15,526 nucleotides of DNA from Bacteroidales bacterium UBA1184 (lineage in GTDB: Bacteria; Bacteroidota; Bacteroidia; Bacteroidales; ML635J-15): assembly GCA_002310235.1 (NCBI GenBank), contig DBYO01000021.1, positions 43,372 through 58,897 on the forward strand. Reading direction: 5' to 3'. A program made the position numbers and the translations under genes. Shown piece after piece: positions 1 through 6,657 of this stretch. Below the pieces are notes generated by a model. That model saw only the letters and a program-made list of their open reading frames with translations. It was not told where the DNA came from and searched no databases. Position 1 is the first letter of the stretch. Every line of letters begins with the position of its first letter.

Positions 1-467
1 AACTGCGGGTCGGTTTCGGTGTAGGATGTCAAATAATTGGCATCGTTCTCGAATGCGGAAACATTTGTTGGAACAGTTGGAATTTCGGGGCGGTTTGTCA
101 AATTGTTGTAGTTGCCGTCAAATAATTCGGGCGTGTTTGTTATTTCCGAGTAGTCATACACTGGTTTGTTTTCTGCCTTTGCCCAAGCAGAAATTGTCGG
201 GTCAGTTTCGGTATAGGATGTCAAGTAGTTTGCATCGTTCTCGAATGCAGAAACGTTTGTTGGAACAACTGGTATTTCAGGACGGTTGGTCAAGTCGTTG
301 TAGTCTTTGTCCCAAGCGTTAAACTGCGGGTCAGTTTCGGTATAGGATGTCAAATAGTTGGCATCGTTTTCAAATGCAGAAACGTTTGTTGGGACAACTG
401 GAATTTCTGGACGATTTGTCAAGTCGTTGTAGTCCTTGTCCCAAGCGTTGAACTGTGGGTCGGTTTC
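1..467 (-). repeat. Coding repeats in the fibre-like protein (129-bp units and one 192-bp variant)
   Basis: Two near-identical 129-bp (43-codon) units occupy 339-467 and 210-338. A 192-bp variant unit at 18-209 starts ETDPTISAWAK and carries an extra YDYSEITNTPELFDG segment. A further ETDPQ unit begins at 17 and leaves the window. Differences between the 129-bp copies are mostly at synonymous positions, which suggests amplification or gene conversion under protein-level selection. Confidence 0.9.
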
Positions 468-983
468 GGTAACCGCACTGCCGGCTTTCTGCGCGTACAT
501 TGCGTAAGGCACGGAAATAAGCTGGCTTGTGCCGATAGTCTTGAACCGCGTGCCGCCATTCAAATCCACATCGGTCTTTATGAAATATGTACCTTCCGAC
601 CAGTCGATAGACGAGAAATTGCCCATACTAACATTTCCTGTGCCTATTTCGATCGAAACCAAGCCGTTAGTGTTGGTAGAAACGGTATGTGTCTCAATGT
701 AGATTTCCTGGTTGTATGTCGGAGTTGGCATATTGGTATAGGTCACATCATCGCCAAACGCTCTAGTTCTGCCAGCAATTGGATATTCGGCTGAACTGAG
801 GTCTGTTAGCTCCGTTAGTTCTGTTTTCTTCAGGATGCTTATGCGCATCGAAATCTGCTGGTTTGCTACTATGTTTCCGCTATTGTCGCGGATTACTGCT
901 TGATAGCTCATTTTCTGCGGAGCCTGCGCAAATGCCATTCCGCCAATAATAAGGCAAATGATTGCCAATAAAAATTTCTTCAT
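1..983 (-). CDS. Fibre-like repetitive surface protein, N-terminal part (runs off the left edge)
   Basis: The frame is open from an ATG at 983 to position 1 (327 codons, no stop), so the C-terminus is outside the window. The first 20 residues are a signal peptide ending MAFAQA. Next comes the conserved Bacteroidota start KMSYQAVIRDNSGNIVANQ, then a beta-rich head (about residues 20-170) with NGLVSIEIG and the segment QLISVPYAMYAQKAG. From residue 173 onward there are repeats built from ETDPQFNAWDKDY, NDLTNRPEIP and VPTNVSAFENDANYLTSYT. These motifs are typical of Bacteroidota tail-fibre-like or adhesin-like exported proteins; the role in this organism is not known. The small T9SS-sorted protein lies 109 bp upstream on the same strand, and I see no separate TAnnTTTG promoter in the gap, so the two may be co-transcribed. 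Whether this protein has its own T9SS tail cannot be seen. Confidence 0.88.
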   Translation of the reverse strand, partial: MKKFLLAIICLIIGGMAFAQAPQKMSYQAVIRDNSGNIVANQQISMRISILKKTELTELTDLSSAEYPIAGRTRAFGDDVTYTNMPTPTYNQEIYIETHTVSTNTNGLVSIEIGTGNVSMGNFSSIDWSEGTYFIKTDVDLNGGTRFKTIGTSQLISVPYAMYAQKAGSAVTETDPQFNAWDKDYNDLTNRPEIPVVPTNVSAFENDANYLTSYTETDPQFNAWDKDYNDLTNRPEIPVVPTNVSAFENDANYLTSYTETDPTISAWAKAENKPVYDYSEITNTPELFDGNYNNLTNRPEIPTVPTNVSAFENDANYLTSYTETDPQ

Positions 984-1025
984 CGTATTATTATTTTTTT
1001 TGTTTTTAACTATTTTGTTTGTCTT

Positions 1026-1091
1026 ACAGGCTTGCAGGCTCACAGGCTTGCAGTCAGTCTGTTAGCCTGTCAGACCGTTCGCCTGTTAGCC
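1026..1091. repeat. Short direct and inverted repeats in an intergenic gap
   Basis: ACAGGCTTGCAG occurs at 1026-1037 and 1042-1053, and CTGTTAGCC at 1059-1067 and 1083-1091. ACAGGCT (1042-1048) can pair with AGCCTGT (1064-1070) across a 15-nt loop. No T-tract follows, so a terminator is not supported. It looks like a low-complexity intergenic repeat between two probably co-transcribed genes. Confidence 0.6.
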
Positions 1092-1092
1092 A

Positions 1093-1614
1093 TTATTTCT
1101 TCACCACCTTGAATGTCCTTAGTAATTCGTTCCCTTCGGTCACCCTTACGAAATATGTCGCAGGTGGCAGACCGCCCATGTCAAGACGCGTTTCGCCTAC
1201 GAAAATGCTTCGTTCCGAAATCAGCCGTCCCGAAACATCATAAACCGTGCATTTCATTGCGCCAAGGTCGTCTCCTTCGACAAGCAAATTAAGGAAATCG
1301 TCGGTTGGATTCGGATATGCCGACAGTGTAATGTTGCGTGTTGCCTCTTCAACATCCAAAGTGCCACGCTGTGCCGAATTGTCGCCTTGCATGGCGACAG
1401 TTTCATCGGTAATGTCGTAAATCTCGTACGGCTGCTGAACACCTTCGTTGAACAACATATTGCCCGAGTAGTCGTTGTAGCCGATTTGTCCTACAGTGTA
1501 ACTCACCGAGCAGTCGGTTCCAGAGAAACTATTGCCCGATGAAACTACCGCGCTTTGGGCGAAAGTACCGACAGCTACCACGAGAGCACAAAAAAGAATA
1601 AAAATCTTCTCCAT
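1093..1614 (-). CDS. Small T9SS type A sorting domain protein
   Basis: This is a 173-residue exported protein. Residues 1-19 are a signal peptide (ends GTFA, then Q). Residues 20-65 carry a segment seen in many Bacteroidota surface proteins (SVSYTVGQIGY, then EGVQQPYEI). Residues 96-173 form a Por_Secre_tail-type C-terminal sorting domain: LSAYPNPTDDFLNL, then YDVSGRLI, then LPPATYFVRV, ending in FKVVKK. Such domains direct export across the outer membrane by the type IX system and usually anchoring to the surface. The mature part is too small to suggest an enzyme. The start is an ATG at 1614, about 27 nt below a TAGATTTG promoter element. It precedes the fibre-like gene on the same strand, so a joint role at the cell surface is a reasonable inference. 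Confidence 0.9.
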   Translation of the reverse strand: MEKIFILFCALVVAVGTFAQSAVVSSGNSFSGTDCSVSYTVGQIGYNDYSGNMLFNEGVQQPYEIYDITDETVAMQGDNSAQRGTLDVEEATRNITLSAYPNPTDDFLNLLVEGDDLGAMKCTVYDVSGRLISERSIFVGETRLDMGGLPPATYFVRVTEGNELLRTFKVVKK

Positions 1615-1641
1615 GATATATTAGGGTTGTTATTTTGCATA

Positions 1642-1649
1642 CAAATCTA
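1642..1649 (-). promoter_or_regulatory. Bacteroidetes -7 element (TAGATTTG) for the T9SS protein gene
   Basis: The minus strand reads TAGATTTG here, matching the Bacteroidetes sigma-ABfr -7 consensus TAnnTTTG, 27 nt upstream of the ATG at 1614. No clear -33 TTTG is present at the usual distance, so confidence is moderate. Confidence 0.5.
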
Positions 1650-1665
1650 CCCTATACAAGCAATA

Positions 1666-1703
1666 AAAAACGATAATTACCAGTGATTAATAATTACGTT
1701 TTT
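1666..1703 (-). terminator. A/T-rich terminator-like hairpin after the HTH gene
   Basis: The arms are AAAAACG then TAATTA (1666-1672 and 1674-1679, one bulged A) and TAATTA then CGTTTTT (1691-1703), with an 11-nt loop. Read on the minus strand, the hairpin starts 5 nt after the HTH stop codon and ends in CGTTTTTT. The stem is mostly A-T, which weakens the call. Confidence 0.5.
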
Positions 1704-1708
1704 CGTGA

Positions 1709-2053
1709 TTATTTTTCACAAACTGCAAGATTTGCAACCAGGTTTTCCAGTTGCTTCATCACTTTCTTGGATTCCTCAGCGGTACGATTGTCAAACGAAA
1801 TATTAAGATTTAACGACGGACTGAATTTAGCTCGTAGTCCTGTCAACTGCATTACATCATCAAGAAAATTATGGTTCAATATGTAGGATATTCGTACAAG
1901 CAGCTCGACATCGATTGTACGGCGCCGGAAAATGGTATATACATTAGTCCGCTCGCAGTTTATCTGCCGTGCAAATTCGGCTACGCTCATCCCACTTTTG
2001 TCAAATACTGCTTTAACGAGCTGCCCAATATGTAAAGTTGTCTGTTTTCCCAT
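1709..2053 (-). CDS. Small HTH (XRE-like) DNA-binding protein
   Basis: The protein has 114 residues when started at the ATG at 2053. Residues 8-60 look like a helix-turn-helix: LVKAVFDKSGMSVAEFARQ, then NCERTNVYTIFRRRTID, then LLVRISYILNHNFLDDV. This matches a Bacteroidota group of small XRE-like regulators. The C-terminal part (65-114) is polar and has a possible amphipathic helix (EESKKVMKQLENLVANLA) that could mediate dimerisation. The frame stays open upstream to a TTG/ATG pair near 2230, but those 59 extra codons lie in a large inverted repeat and read as atypical protein, so I chose 2053. No target can be inferred; the divergent neighbour is the phosphatase gene. Confidence 0.75.
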   Translation of the reverse strand: MGKQTTLHIGQLVKAVFDKSGMSVAEFARQINCERTNVYTIFRRRTIDVELLVRISYILNHNFLDDVMQLTGLRAKFSPSLNLNISFDNRTAEESKKVMKQLENLVANLAVCEK

Positions 2054-2095
2054 TTTGCCTTGCCGCTGCGACACAAAAAAACAGCGTGGAACTAA

Positions 2096-2234
2096 TTTCT
2101 TGCTTGATGCTCGGGTTACCACGCCCACACTCTCTAACAAGTTTTCCACGCCGTGCAGCACACGACATTTCGGGAAACTTATTCTTGAGAGCGTAGTCCC
2201 AAAGGGACAGATGTGGTAATTGAGCATCAAGAAT
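2096..2234. repeat. Large imperfect inverted repeat upstream of the HTH gene
   Basis: The outer arms CTTGATGCTCGGGTTACCAC (2103-2122) and GTGGTAATTGAGCATCAAG (2213-2231) are inverted copies of each other with a few mismatches. Further in, CTCTCTAACAAGTTTTCC (2129-2146) loosely mirrors the GGGAAACTTATTCTTGAGAG block (2172-2191). A small palindrome GTGCAGCAC lies near the centre (2153-2161). The right arm contains an extra hairpin, GTCCCAAAGGGAC (2196-2208). The whole could fold into one long hairpin and resembles a REP- or MITE-like intergenic element, but there is no transposase and copy number cannot be judged from one window. Confidence 0.6.
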
Positions 2235-2301
2235 AGCCTCGAAACGCTATTTGATATGTCTATAATTCAGTTCTACATTTGTTCAATATTTAGATTTTGG
2301 G

Positions 2302-2309
2302 CAAAGGTA
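2302..2309 (-). promoter_or_regulatory. Possible -7 element (TACCTTTG) for the HTH gene
   Basis: The minus strand reads TACCTTTG, matching TAnnTTTG. If used, it would give a leader of about 240 nt that contains the large inverted repeat. No -33 TTTG is evident. The surrounding 2232-2420 holds otherwise only low-complexity A/T-rich DNA with a direct repeat ATTTACGATT (2316-2325 and 2337-2346). Confidence 0.3.
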
Positions 2310-2420
2310 AGGAAAATTTACGATTTTAGATGTTCGATTTACGATTGAAAAATTTGAATGGTTTTGTAGAAACGCAGTGGGAAACACCTGTGGGGAAATT
2401 CAAGGATTAAATAATTACAC

Positions 2421-2428
2421 TATCTTTG
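2421..2428 (+). promoter_or_regulatory. Bacteroidetes -7 element (TATCTTTG) for the phosphatase gene
   Basis: TATCTTTG is a perfect TAnnTTTG match 18 nt before the ATG at 2447. Transcription would start about 10-15 nt before the start codon, leaving almost no leader and no room for a Shine-Dalgarno site. Confidence 0.6.
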
Positions 2429-2446
2429 TACCAAACGACACAAACA

Positions 2447-2905
2447 ATGAAACGTATCCTTTTCATATGCCACGGCAACATCTGCCGCAGTCCTATGGCC
2501 GAATTTGTAATGAAGAAAATGGTTGCAGACGCAGGAATCGCCGACCAGTTCGAGATTGCTTCGGCAGCAACATCAACCGAGGAAATCGGCAATCCAGTAT
2601 ATCCGCCAGCACGCCGCAAACTGGCAGAACACGGAATCTCGTGCGACGGCAAGACTGCACGCCAGATTACACGCCGCGACTACGAACATTACGACTACAT
2701 TGTGGCAATGGATGCCAATAACATGCGCAACCTTTCACGAATGCTTGGCGAAGACAAGCAACACAAAATATCACTATTGCTGAACTACACCGACCATCCA
2801 CGCGACGTTGCCGACCCGTGGTACACTGGCAATTTTGAAGCAACCTGGCAGGATGTGAATGACGGATGCAGAGGACTGCTGGAGAAGATTAATGGCAAAA
2901 TATAA
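2447..2905 (+). CDS. Low-molecular-weight protein tyrosine phosphatase
   Basis: This 152-residue cytoplasmic enzyme has the usual family length. The P-loop CHGNICRS (residues 8-15) supplies nucleophile Cys8 and Arg14 of the CX5R signature. The general acid is Asp123 in DPWYTG near the C-terminus. RDYEHYDYIVAMDANNM (78-93) is also characteristic. It hydrolyses phosphotyrosine; in bacteria such enzymes often pair with tyrosine kinases controlling polysaccharide export (established for Wzb/Etp-type relatives), but no kinase or capsule gene is next to it. An in-frame TTG lies 21 nt upstream but overlaps the promoter element, so the ATG at 2447 is the start. It converges with the ATPase gene across a 52-nt gap in which I see no clear terminator. 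Confidence 0.95.
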   Translation: MKRILFICHGNICRSPMAEFVMKKMVADAGIADQFEIASAATSTEEIGNPVYPPARRKLAEHGISCDGKTARQITRRDYEHYDYIVAMDANNMRNLSRMLGEDKQHKISLLLNYTDHPRDVADPWYTGNFEATWQDVNDGCRGLLEKINGKI

Positions 2906-2957
2906 TGCTTGTCATATTTTTAGCATAGAAGATTGCAAAAGAGGGGAATGAACACTA

Positions 2958-4082
2958 TTACGAAAGCAAAAAACTTTCAACATTATCGGAAGTAATTACA
3001 GAAAATGTGGCATTAGGATAGTTTTGACGGAATGCAAGCGGAGCTTTTGGACATTTTGATGCACTGTACTTAAACTCGTATGCATATAGCTTACCATCAT
3101 ATTCCTCTAGCAAGTCAATTTCCTTTTGTTCCCTTGTCCTCCAAAAATATCTATTCGCCCAATATTTATTATACTCGGCAAATTTTACTCGTTCCGAAAT
3201 CAAAAAATTCTCCCACAATGCACCAACATCAGCCCTATTTTCAACTTGCGAGAAATCTGAAATTATTGCATTTCGCAACCCATTATCATAAAAATATATT
3301 TTCTTGCTGAATTTTAATTCATTACGCATATTTCTCGCATAAGATTGCAACCTAAACACAATGTACGACTTTTCCAATATTTGTATGTATGAATCAATCG
3401 TTTTTGCATCAATACCAACCAATTCGGCAAGTTCGTTGTACGAGACCTGCGAACCGACTTGGTATGCAAGAGCCTTTAACAAAGCAACCAACTTGTCCGA
3501 CTTCTTAATCATACCGAACGACAAAACATCCCTATACAAATAACTATCCGCTAAATTGCGCAATACATCCCTTTCTTTCCCTACCGATGTAACAACCTCT
3601 GGATAATATCCATAAACCATTCTGTGTGGAATCATCCGCTTTTCGGTCAACAATCCATTATGGTTTACCATCTCGGCAAACGACAATGGAAACATACGGA
3701 ACTCCCACTTGCGACCAGTAAGAGGCTCATTAACCTTGTTCGAAAGGTCGAACGAAGAACTACCGGTCGCAACCAACTGTACTTCAGGAATCTTATCGGT
3801 AATCAGCTTTAACCGTAATCCAATGTCCTTGATGCGTTGTGCCTCGTCAATTACCAGAACCTTATGATTTCCAATAATTCCTCTCAACCTGTCGGCAGAC
3901 ACATTTTCAAATACCGACTGCACATCAATTTCATCACCATTCAGCCATAGATTATCTTCGTTCTCCGGAAACATCTGCATAAGCATTGTTGTCTTCCCCG
4001 TCTGCCGAGCTCCCATAATTACTATCGCCTTACCATTATTAAGACTGTCTTCAATATTCTTCTGCTGTAACCGAATAATCAT
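2958..4082 (-). CDS. AAA_14/DUF4143 ATPase with PD-(D/E)XK-like C-terminus
   Basis: The protein has 374 residues from the ATG at 4082; a TTG 18 nt upstream is also in frame but lies in the promoter. The N-terminal P-loop ATPase has Walker A GARQTGKTT (24-32) and Walker B VLVIDEAQ (75-82), with a sensor-like VATGSSS (104-110). A winged-helix-like segment follows at 200-245 (VSYNELAELVGIDAKTIDSYI). The C-terminal DUF4143 region ends with EIDLLEE (321-327) and YAYEFKYS (333-340). Asp323 and the Glu336-x-Lys338 pair fit the PD-(D/E)XK nuclease signature. The family is abundant and often multicopy in Bacteroidota; its function is unsettled. The gene is monocistronic here, with its own promoter and a palindrome-rich upstream region. 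Nuclease activity is inferred, not shown. Confidence 0.92.
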   Translation of the reverse strand: MIIRLQQKNIEDSLNNGKAIVIMGARQTGKTTMLMQMFPENEDNLWLNGDEIDVQSVFENVSADRLRGIIGNHKVLVIDEAQRIKDIGLRLKLITDKIPEVQLVATGSSSFDLSNKVNEPLTGRKWEFRMFPLSFAEMVNHNGLLTEKRMIPHRMVYGYYPEVVTSVGKERDVLRNLADSYLYRDVLSFGMIKKSDKLVALLKALAYQVGSQVSYNELAELVGIDAKTIDSYIQILEKSYIVFRLQSYARNMRNELKFSKKIYFYDNGLRNAIISDFSQVENRADVGALWENFLISERVKFAEYNKYWANRYFWRTREQKEIDLLEEYDGKLYAYEFKYSASKCPKAPLAFRQNYPNATFSVITSDNVESFLLS

Positions 4083-4097
4083 AACAAATATTTTTCG

Positions 4098-4132
4098 CAA
4101 AAATACAATATTTAAGGAATAGAATCCACAAA
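4098..4132 (-). promoter_or_regulatory. Promoter of the AAA_14/DUF4143 gene
   Basis: On the minus strand a TTTG (4132-4129) precedes TATTTTTG (4105-4098) by 23 nt, matching the Bacteroidetes -33/-7 pair, with the ATG only 15 nt below. The first palindromic repeat (4111-4127) lies within the spacer, so a protein bound there could block this promoter. Confidence 0.55.
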
Positions 4133-4165
4133 AATCTATATTTTTACGGAATCAATTCCTCAAAA
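4111..4165. repeat. Palindromic repeat cluster A (32-bp period)
   Basis: GGAATNNAATCC-like sites start at 4116 (GGAATAGAATCC) and 4148 (GGAATCAATTCC), exactly 32 bp apart. Between them AAAAAT and ATTTTT form an inverted repeat around CTAT. The 32-bp unit matches the unit of cluster B at 24 of 32 positions. Cluster A overlaps the promoter of the ATPase gene. Confidence 0.7.
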
Positions 4166-4253
4166 GTAGAAAAACATATCTAAAGCACTAATAATAAAGT
4201 CTTTATGTTTTCAAAAAACATAATCATTATCAACACTTCGTCAAAATTCAACA

Positions 4254-4308
4254 TTTAAGGAATGCAATCCTTAAAAGTCGATACTTTTAAGGAACAAAAT
4301 CCCTAAAA
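4254..4308. repeat. Palindromic repeat cluster B (32-bp period)
   Basis: GGAATGCAATCC (4259) and GGAACAAAATCC (4291) are again exactly 32 bp apart. TTTAAGGA (4254-4261) pairs with TCCTTAAA (4268-4275). TCCTTAAAAGT (4268-4278) and ACTTTTAAGGA (4283-4293) form a perfect 11-bp inverted repeat around CGAT. The rest of the 4106-4343 intergenic region is A/T-rich with no other feature I can support. Confidence 0.75.
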
Positions 4309-4343
4309 ATAAAAAAATCTAAAAATTATAATTTGCAGGAACT

Positions 4344-5018
4344 TTATTTGAAATTATACCCCACCCCGACATAGAAAATATTTGCAGGATTCTTCACCTG
4401 CACCTCGTTGTCGGAACGAAGGTAAAAGTCCATAGAATTGTTCTTGTTAATCCTATAGTTTACGCCTACAACACTGCGAACCTCATCAATGAAACGGGCA
4501 TCGCGCTTGTAAAGACGCACAAAGATTTCGGTTGAGGCATACAGCTTCAGCGGCTTGCTGAAGAAACTGTATGTTATCTCAAACCTACTGCGTATATATG
4601 TTTTAGGGTTGTACTTATGGTATGCGCGCGATTCATCGTAGAACGAAGCCTGATACTTCGCCCTCAACGACAACTTGAAATTCCTTATCTTCTCGGAATA
4701 GGTAAGCCCACCACTCACACGATAGCGGTTTTCCAGATATGTTTGGCGATTCTTAAGTATGTAGTCGAAGTCGGCAGAAACCTTGAAGCGACTTTTCCAG
4801 AACGAATAGCCTAGTCCCGCAGAAACCTTGAATCGATTGAATTCTATAAAAGTGCCCGAAGTCTTCACTTCGCCTTCGACCGAATAGCCGAAGCCTTTTA
4901 CAATCTTGCCCGAATACCCAGCACCTACTATTGCACCGAAATCGGTTGTCTGCGCCTGCACCGAAATGCACGACAGACACCCAACGACAAGCAACAATAT
5001 GGCACCGATTCGTTTCAA
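4344..5018 (-). CDS. DUF2490-type outer-membrane beta-barrel protein
   Basis: The protein has 224 residues with a signal peptide (about 1-22, ends SVQA, then Q). The remainder shows alternating aromatic and polar residues typical of transmembrane beta strands (RFKVSAGLGYSFWKS, then RYRVSGGLTYS, then KLSLRAKYQASF). It ends in an aromatic outer-membrane signature, IFYVGVGYNFK. Length and pattern fit the DUF2490 family of small outer-membrane barrels. The start is a TTG at 5018, two nucleotides after the DUF4956 stop; no in-frame ATG precedes the signal peptide, so translational coupling to the upstream gene is likely. It is the last gene of the seven-gene operon. It may provide an outer-membrane port or anchor for the VTC/DUF4956 system, but that is inference. 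Confidence 0.8.
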   Translation of the reverse strand: MKRIGAILLLVVGCLSCISVQAQTTDFGAIVGAGYSGKIVKGFGYSVEGEVKTSGTFIEFNRFKVSAGLGYSFWKSRFKVSADFDYILKNRQTYLENRYRVSGGLTYSEKIRNFKLSLRAKYQASFYDESRAYHKYNPKTYIRSRFEITYSFFSKPLKLYASTEIFVRLYKRDARFIDEVRSVVGVNYRINKNNSMDFYLRSDNEVQVKNPANIFYVGVGYNFK

Positions 5019-5020
5019 GG

Positions 5021-5884
5021 CTATTTCATGAAGTCCTTATGCTTGACCATTGTGTCGATGCTGTTGATCTGGTCGCTGATAGGTGTGTAGTAAATCTTTA
5101 TGTAGGCTACATCGCGCAGAAAATCAATGTGACCCACTTCGATGCGCTGAATATCGAGACCTGTGCGTTCCTTGAGGTCGGCAATAAGTTCGTCCTCGCG
5201 ACCATGCTTTACAAGCTCGATGCGCTCGTAGAGTACAATCTTGGTTGCCACGTGCTTAATTGCCTTGTTGCCATCAAAGATAACGATTACAATGATAAAC
5301 AGCACATTGACAGCCAACAAGTTGATGTATCCGTGGCTCATTGCCAGACCGTTGATAACAGAAATGCCAATAATCACAAACAGATAGGTCATCTCACGGA
5401 TTGGCAACGGCTCGGTACGGTAGCGGATAAGTCCAAAGATGGCGAACAAACCCATTGCGAAGCCCATTGCTAGGTTCACATTGTTGAGCAGGTTCATCAG
5501 CAGGAAAACCGTAGTGCCGAACAGCATAAAGGTGAAGTAATAATCCTTGCGCTTGCTCTTGCGGTAGTACAGGAAATGGACTATCAACCAGCAGATTATA
5601 ATGTTCACAAGGAACAAAACAAACATCGAAAGAAGACTGTCCTTGTTCCACAGCGGAATGCCAAGAATGTCGTTTGGCGATGCTATTGCAGTCATCTCGT
5701 CGGCAAATTCGCGGGCAATGTCCGGGTCGAAATCCATATTGTCGGCAACGTCGGCTGGAGTTTCCGCAACCTCGGCAACTGCCTCTTCATTATTATTTTC
5801 GTCTGACACAATGTCAGTATCTTGTGCAAAACATCCAAAACTCAGCAACATAGTTGCTGCTAACAGAAAAAATAATTTCTTCAT
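5021..5884 (-). CDS. DUF4956 family membrane protein
   Basis: The protein has 287 residues. A signal-like N-terminus (1-20, ends GCFA) is followed by an acidic segment (22-68, many Asp/Glu). About five membrane helices follow (roughly 84-107, 118-134, 140-154, 165-182, 187-204). The family signature GLIRYRTEPLPIREMTYLF spans 151-169. The last 80 residues form a soluble alpha/beta domain, probably cytoplasmic. DUF4956 proteins are repeatedly encoded beside VTC-domain proteins and are presumed membrane partners of that enzyme, possibly in export or localisation of the product; no activity is established. Here the start codon overlaps the VTC stop by 4 nt (ATGA). The cleaved-type signal peptide plus acidic extension is longer than the bare DUF4956 core. 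Confidence 0.93.
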   Translation of the reverse strand: MKKLFFLLAATMLLSFGCFAQDTDIVSDENNNEEAVAEVAETPADVADNMDFDPDIAREFADEMTAIASPNDILGIPLWNKDSLLSMFVLFLVNIIICWLIVHFLYYRKSKRKDYYFTFMLFGTTVFLLMNLLNNVNLAMGFAMGLFAIFGLIRYRTEPLPIREMTYLFVIIGISVINGLAMSHGYINLLAVNVLFIIVIVIFDGNKAIKHVATKIVLYERIELVKHGREDELIADLKERTGLDIQRIEVGHIDFLRDVAYIKIYYTPISDQINSIDTMVKHKDFMK

Positions 5885-6657
5885 ATCAATTTTGTATTAC
5901 ATAGTTTTTCAATATAACGCATCTTACGGCGGAAACGGTTCATCTTTGCATCGGGATTGGTCAGGAAAGTCCCAAGGCAATACTTGCTTATGCGTTTCTG
6001 CTGTATGCGAAGGTCGAGCAGCACATCGCGGAAGTATGACGGGCATAGTCCGTCCTGCTTCAACTCGACAATGACAAGGTTGGGAATGCAAGCCGACCTG
6101 CCTGTTACCCTGTTTATCAGGTTCACATTCATATCGATGGTAAGGCGCTCGGTTTTCTCGACATTTACAAGCGTAATGCGTGTAAACTTGTTTTCAAGAA
6201 CCGGACTTAACGAATTCACATCGTAGTGCAGAAATTCCGAAACGAAACTCCTGTTTTCATCATGGCTAAGCATATCGTTGAAATCGGCTGGGTTCATTGG
6301 GATGCGTTTTTTCTTCGTGCGCCCTTTGTTGTTCTTGTTCTTGATTTCGCAGAAGGCGATTCCGCTATCGACATAAATGCGGGCGCGAAGTTTCTGCCTG
6401 TTTAACTTGCGATTGTGATGCGCAATGTACATTTTCAAGTCAGCGGTATCGTAGTACAGCGTATTATAGTCAGCAATCCTGCGTCCCTCGTTGAACTGCA
6501 CGAAATACCGTCCGTGTATCCTATCCAGGATTTCGACAAGCTGCTCGGTCGTCACAAGGAACTTTGTATCGACCCTGTTCATCAACTTAACCTTTTCCAT
6601 TTCGGCAAGGGTTATGGTGTCGAACAACTGCAACTTATCTTCAATCTGCGACAACAT
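5881..6657 (-). CDS. VTC-domain polyphosphate polymerase-like protein
   Basis: This 258-residue soluble protein is essentially one VTC domain. Visible motifs are NRVDTKF (27-33), YYDT (68-71), KLRARIY (89-95), CEIKNK (103-108), ERLTID (170-175), VELK (197-200) and RISKYCLG (222-229). The basic residues Lys32, Arg91, Arg93, Lys106, Lys200 and Lys225, with acidic Glu104 and Glu198, fit the charged tunnel of the yeast Vtc4 catalytic domain, which makes polyphosphate from ATP and binds a divalent metal. Catalysis is therefore plausible but the bacterial product is unproven. There are no membrane helices, so membrane attachment would come through the DUF4956 partner. The ATG overlaps the preceding stop as TAATG, and its own stop overlaps the DUF4956 start, so all three are translationally coupled. 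Confidence 0.93.
   Translation of the reverse strand: MLSQIEDKLQLFDTITLAEMEKVKLMNRVDTKFLVTTEQLVEILDRIHGRYFVQFNEGRRIADYNTLYYDTADLKMYIAHHNRKLNRQKLRARIYVDSGIAFCEIKNKNNKGRTKKKRIPMNPADFNDMLSHDENRSFVSEFLHYDVNSLSPVLENKFTRITLVNVEKTERLTIDMNVNLINRVTGRSACIPNLVIVELKQDGLCPSYFRDVLLDLRIQQKRISKYCLGTFLTNPDAKMNRFRRKMRYIEKLCNTKLI

Noticed and set aside
26..322. Plus-strand open frame opposite the fibre-like gene
   Set aside because: It mirrors the minus-strand coding repeats, has biased composition (many Arg/Ser/Leu) and no recognisable motif.
1026..1091. Terminator after the T9SS protein gene
   Set aside because: An inverted repeat exists but no T-tract follows on the minus strand.
2054..2230. In-frame N-terminal extension of the HTH protein (59 codons)
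   Set aside because: It lies within the large inverted repeat, has atypical composition and would place a long non-family segment before a normal HTH start; the ATG at 2053 gives a family-like protein.
4111..4308. CRISPR-like array
   Set aside because: The 32-bp period repeats come in two pairs only, the spacers are themselves part of the palindrome, and there are no cas genes.
4931..5473. 180-codon plus-strand open frame opposite DUF4956
   Set aside because: The minus-strand frame is a well-matched DUF4956 gene; the plus frame is rich in Asn, Asp, His and Cys without any domain.
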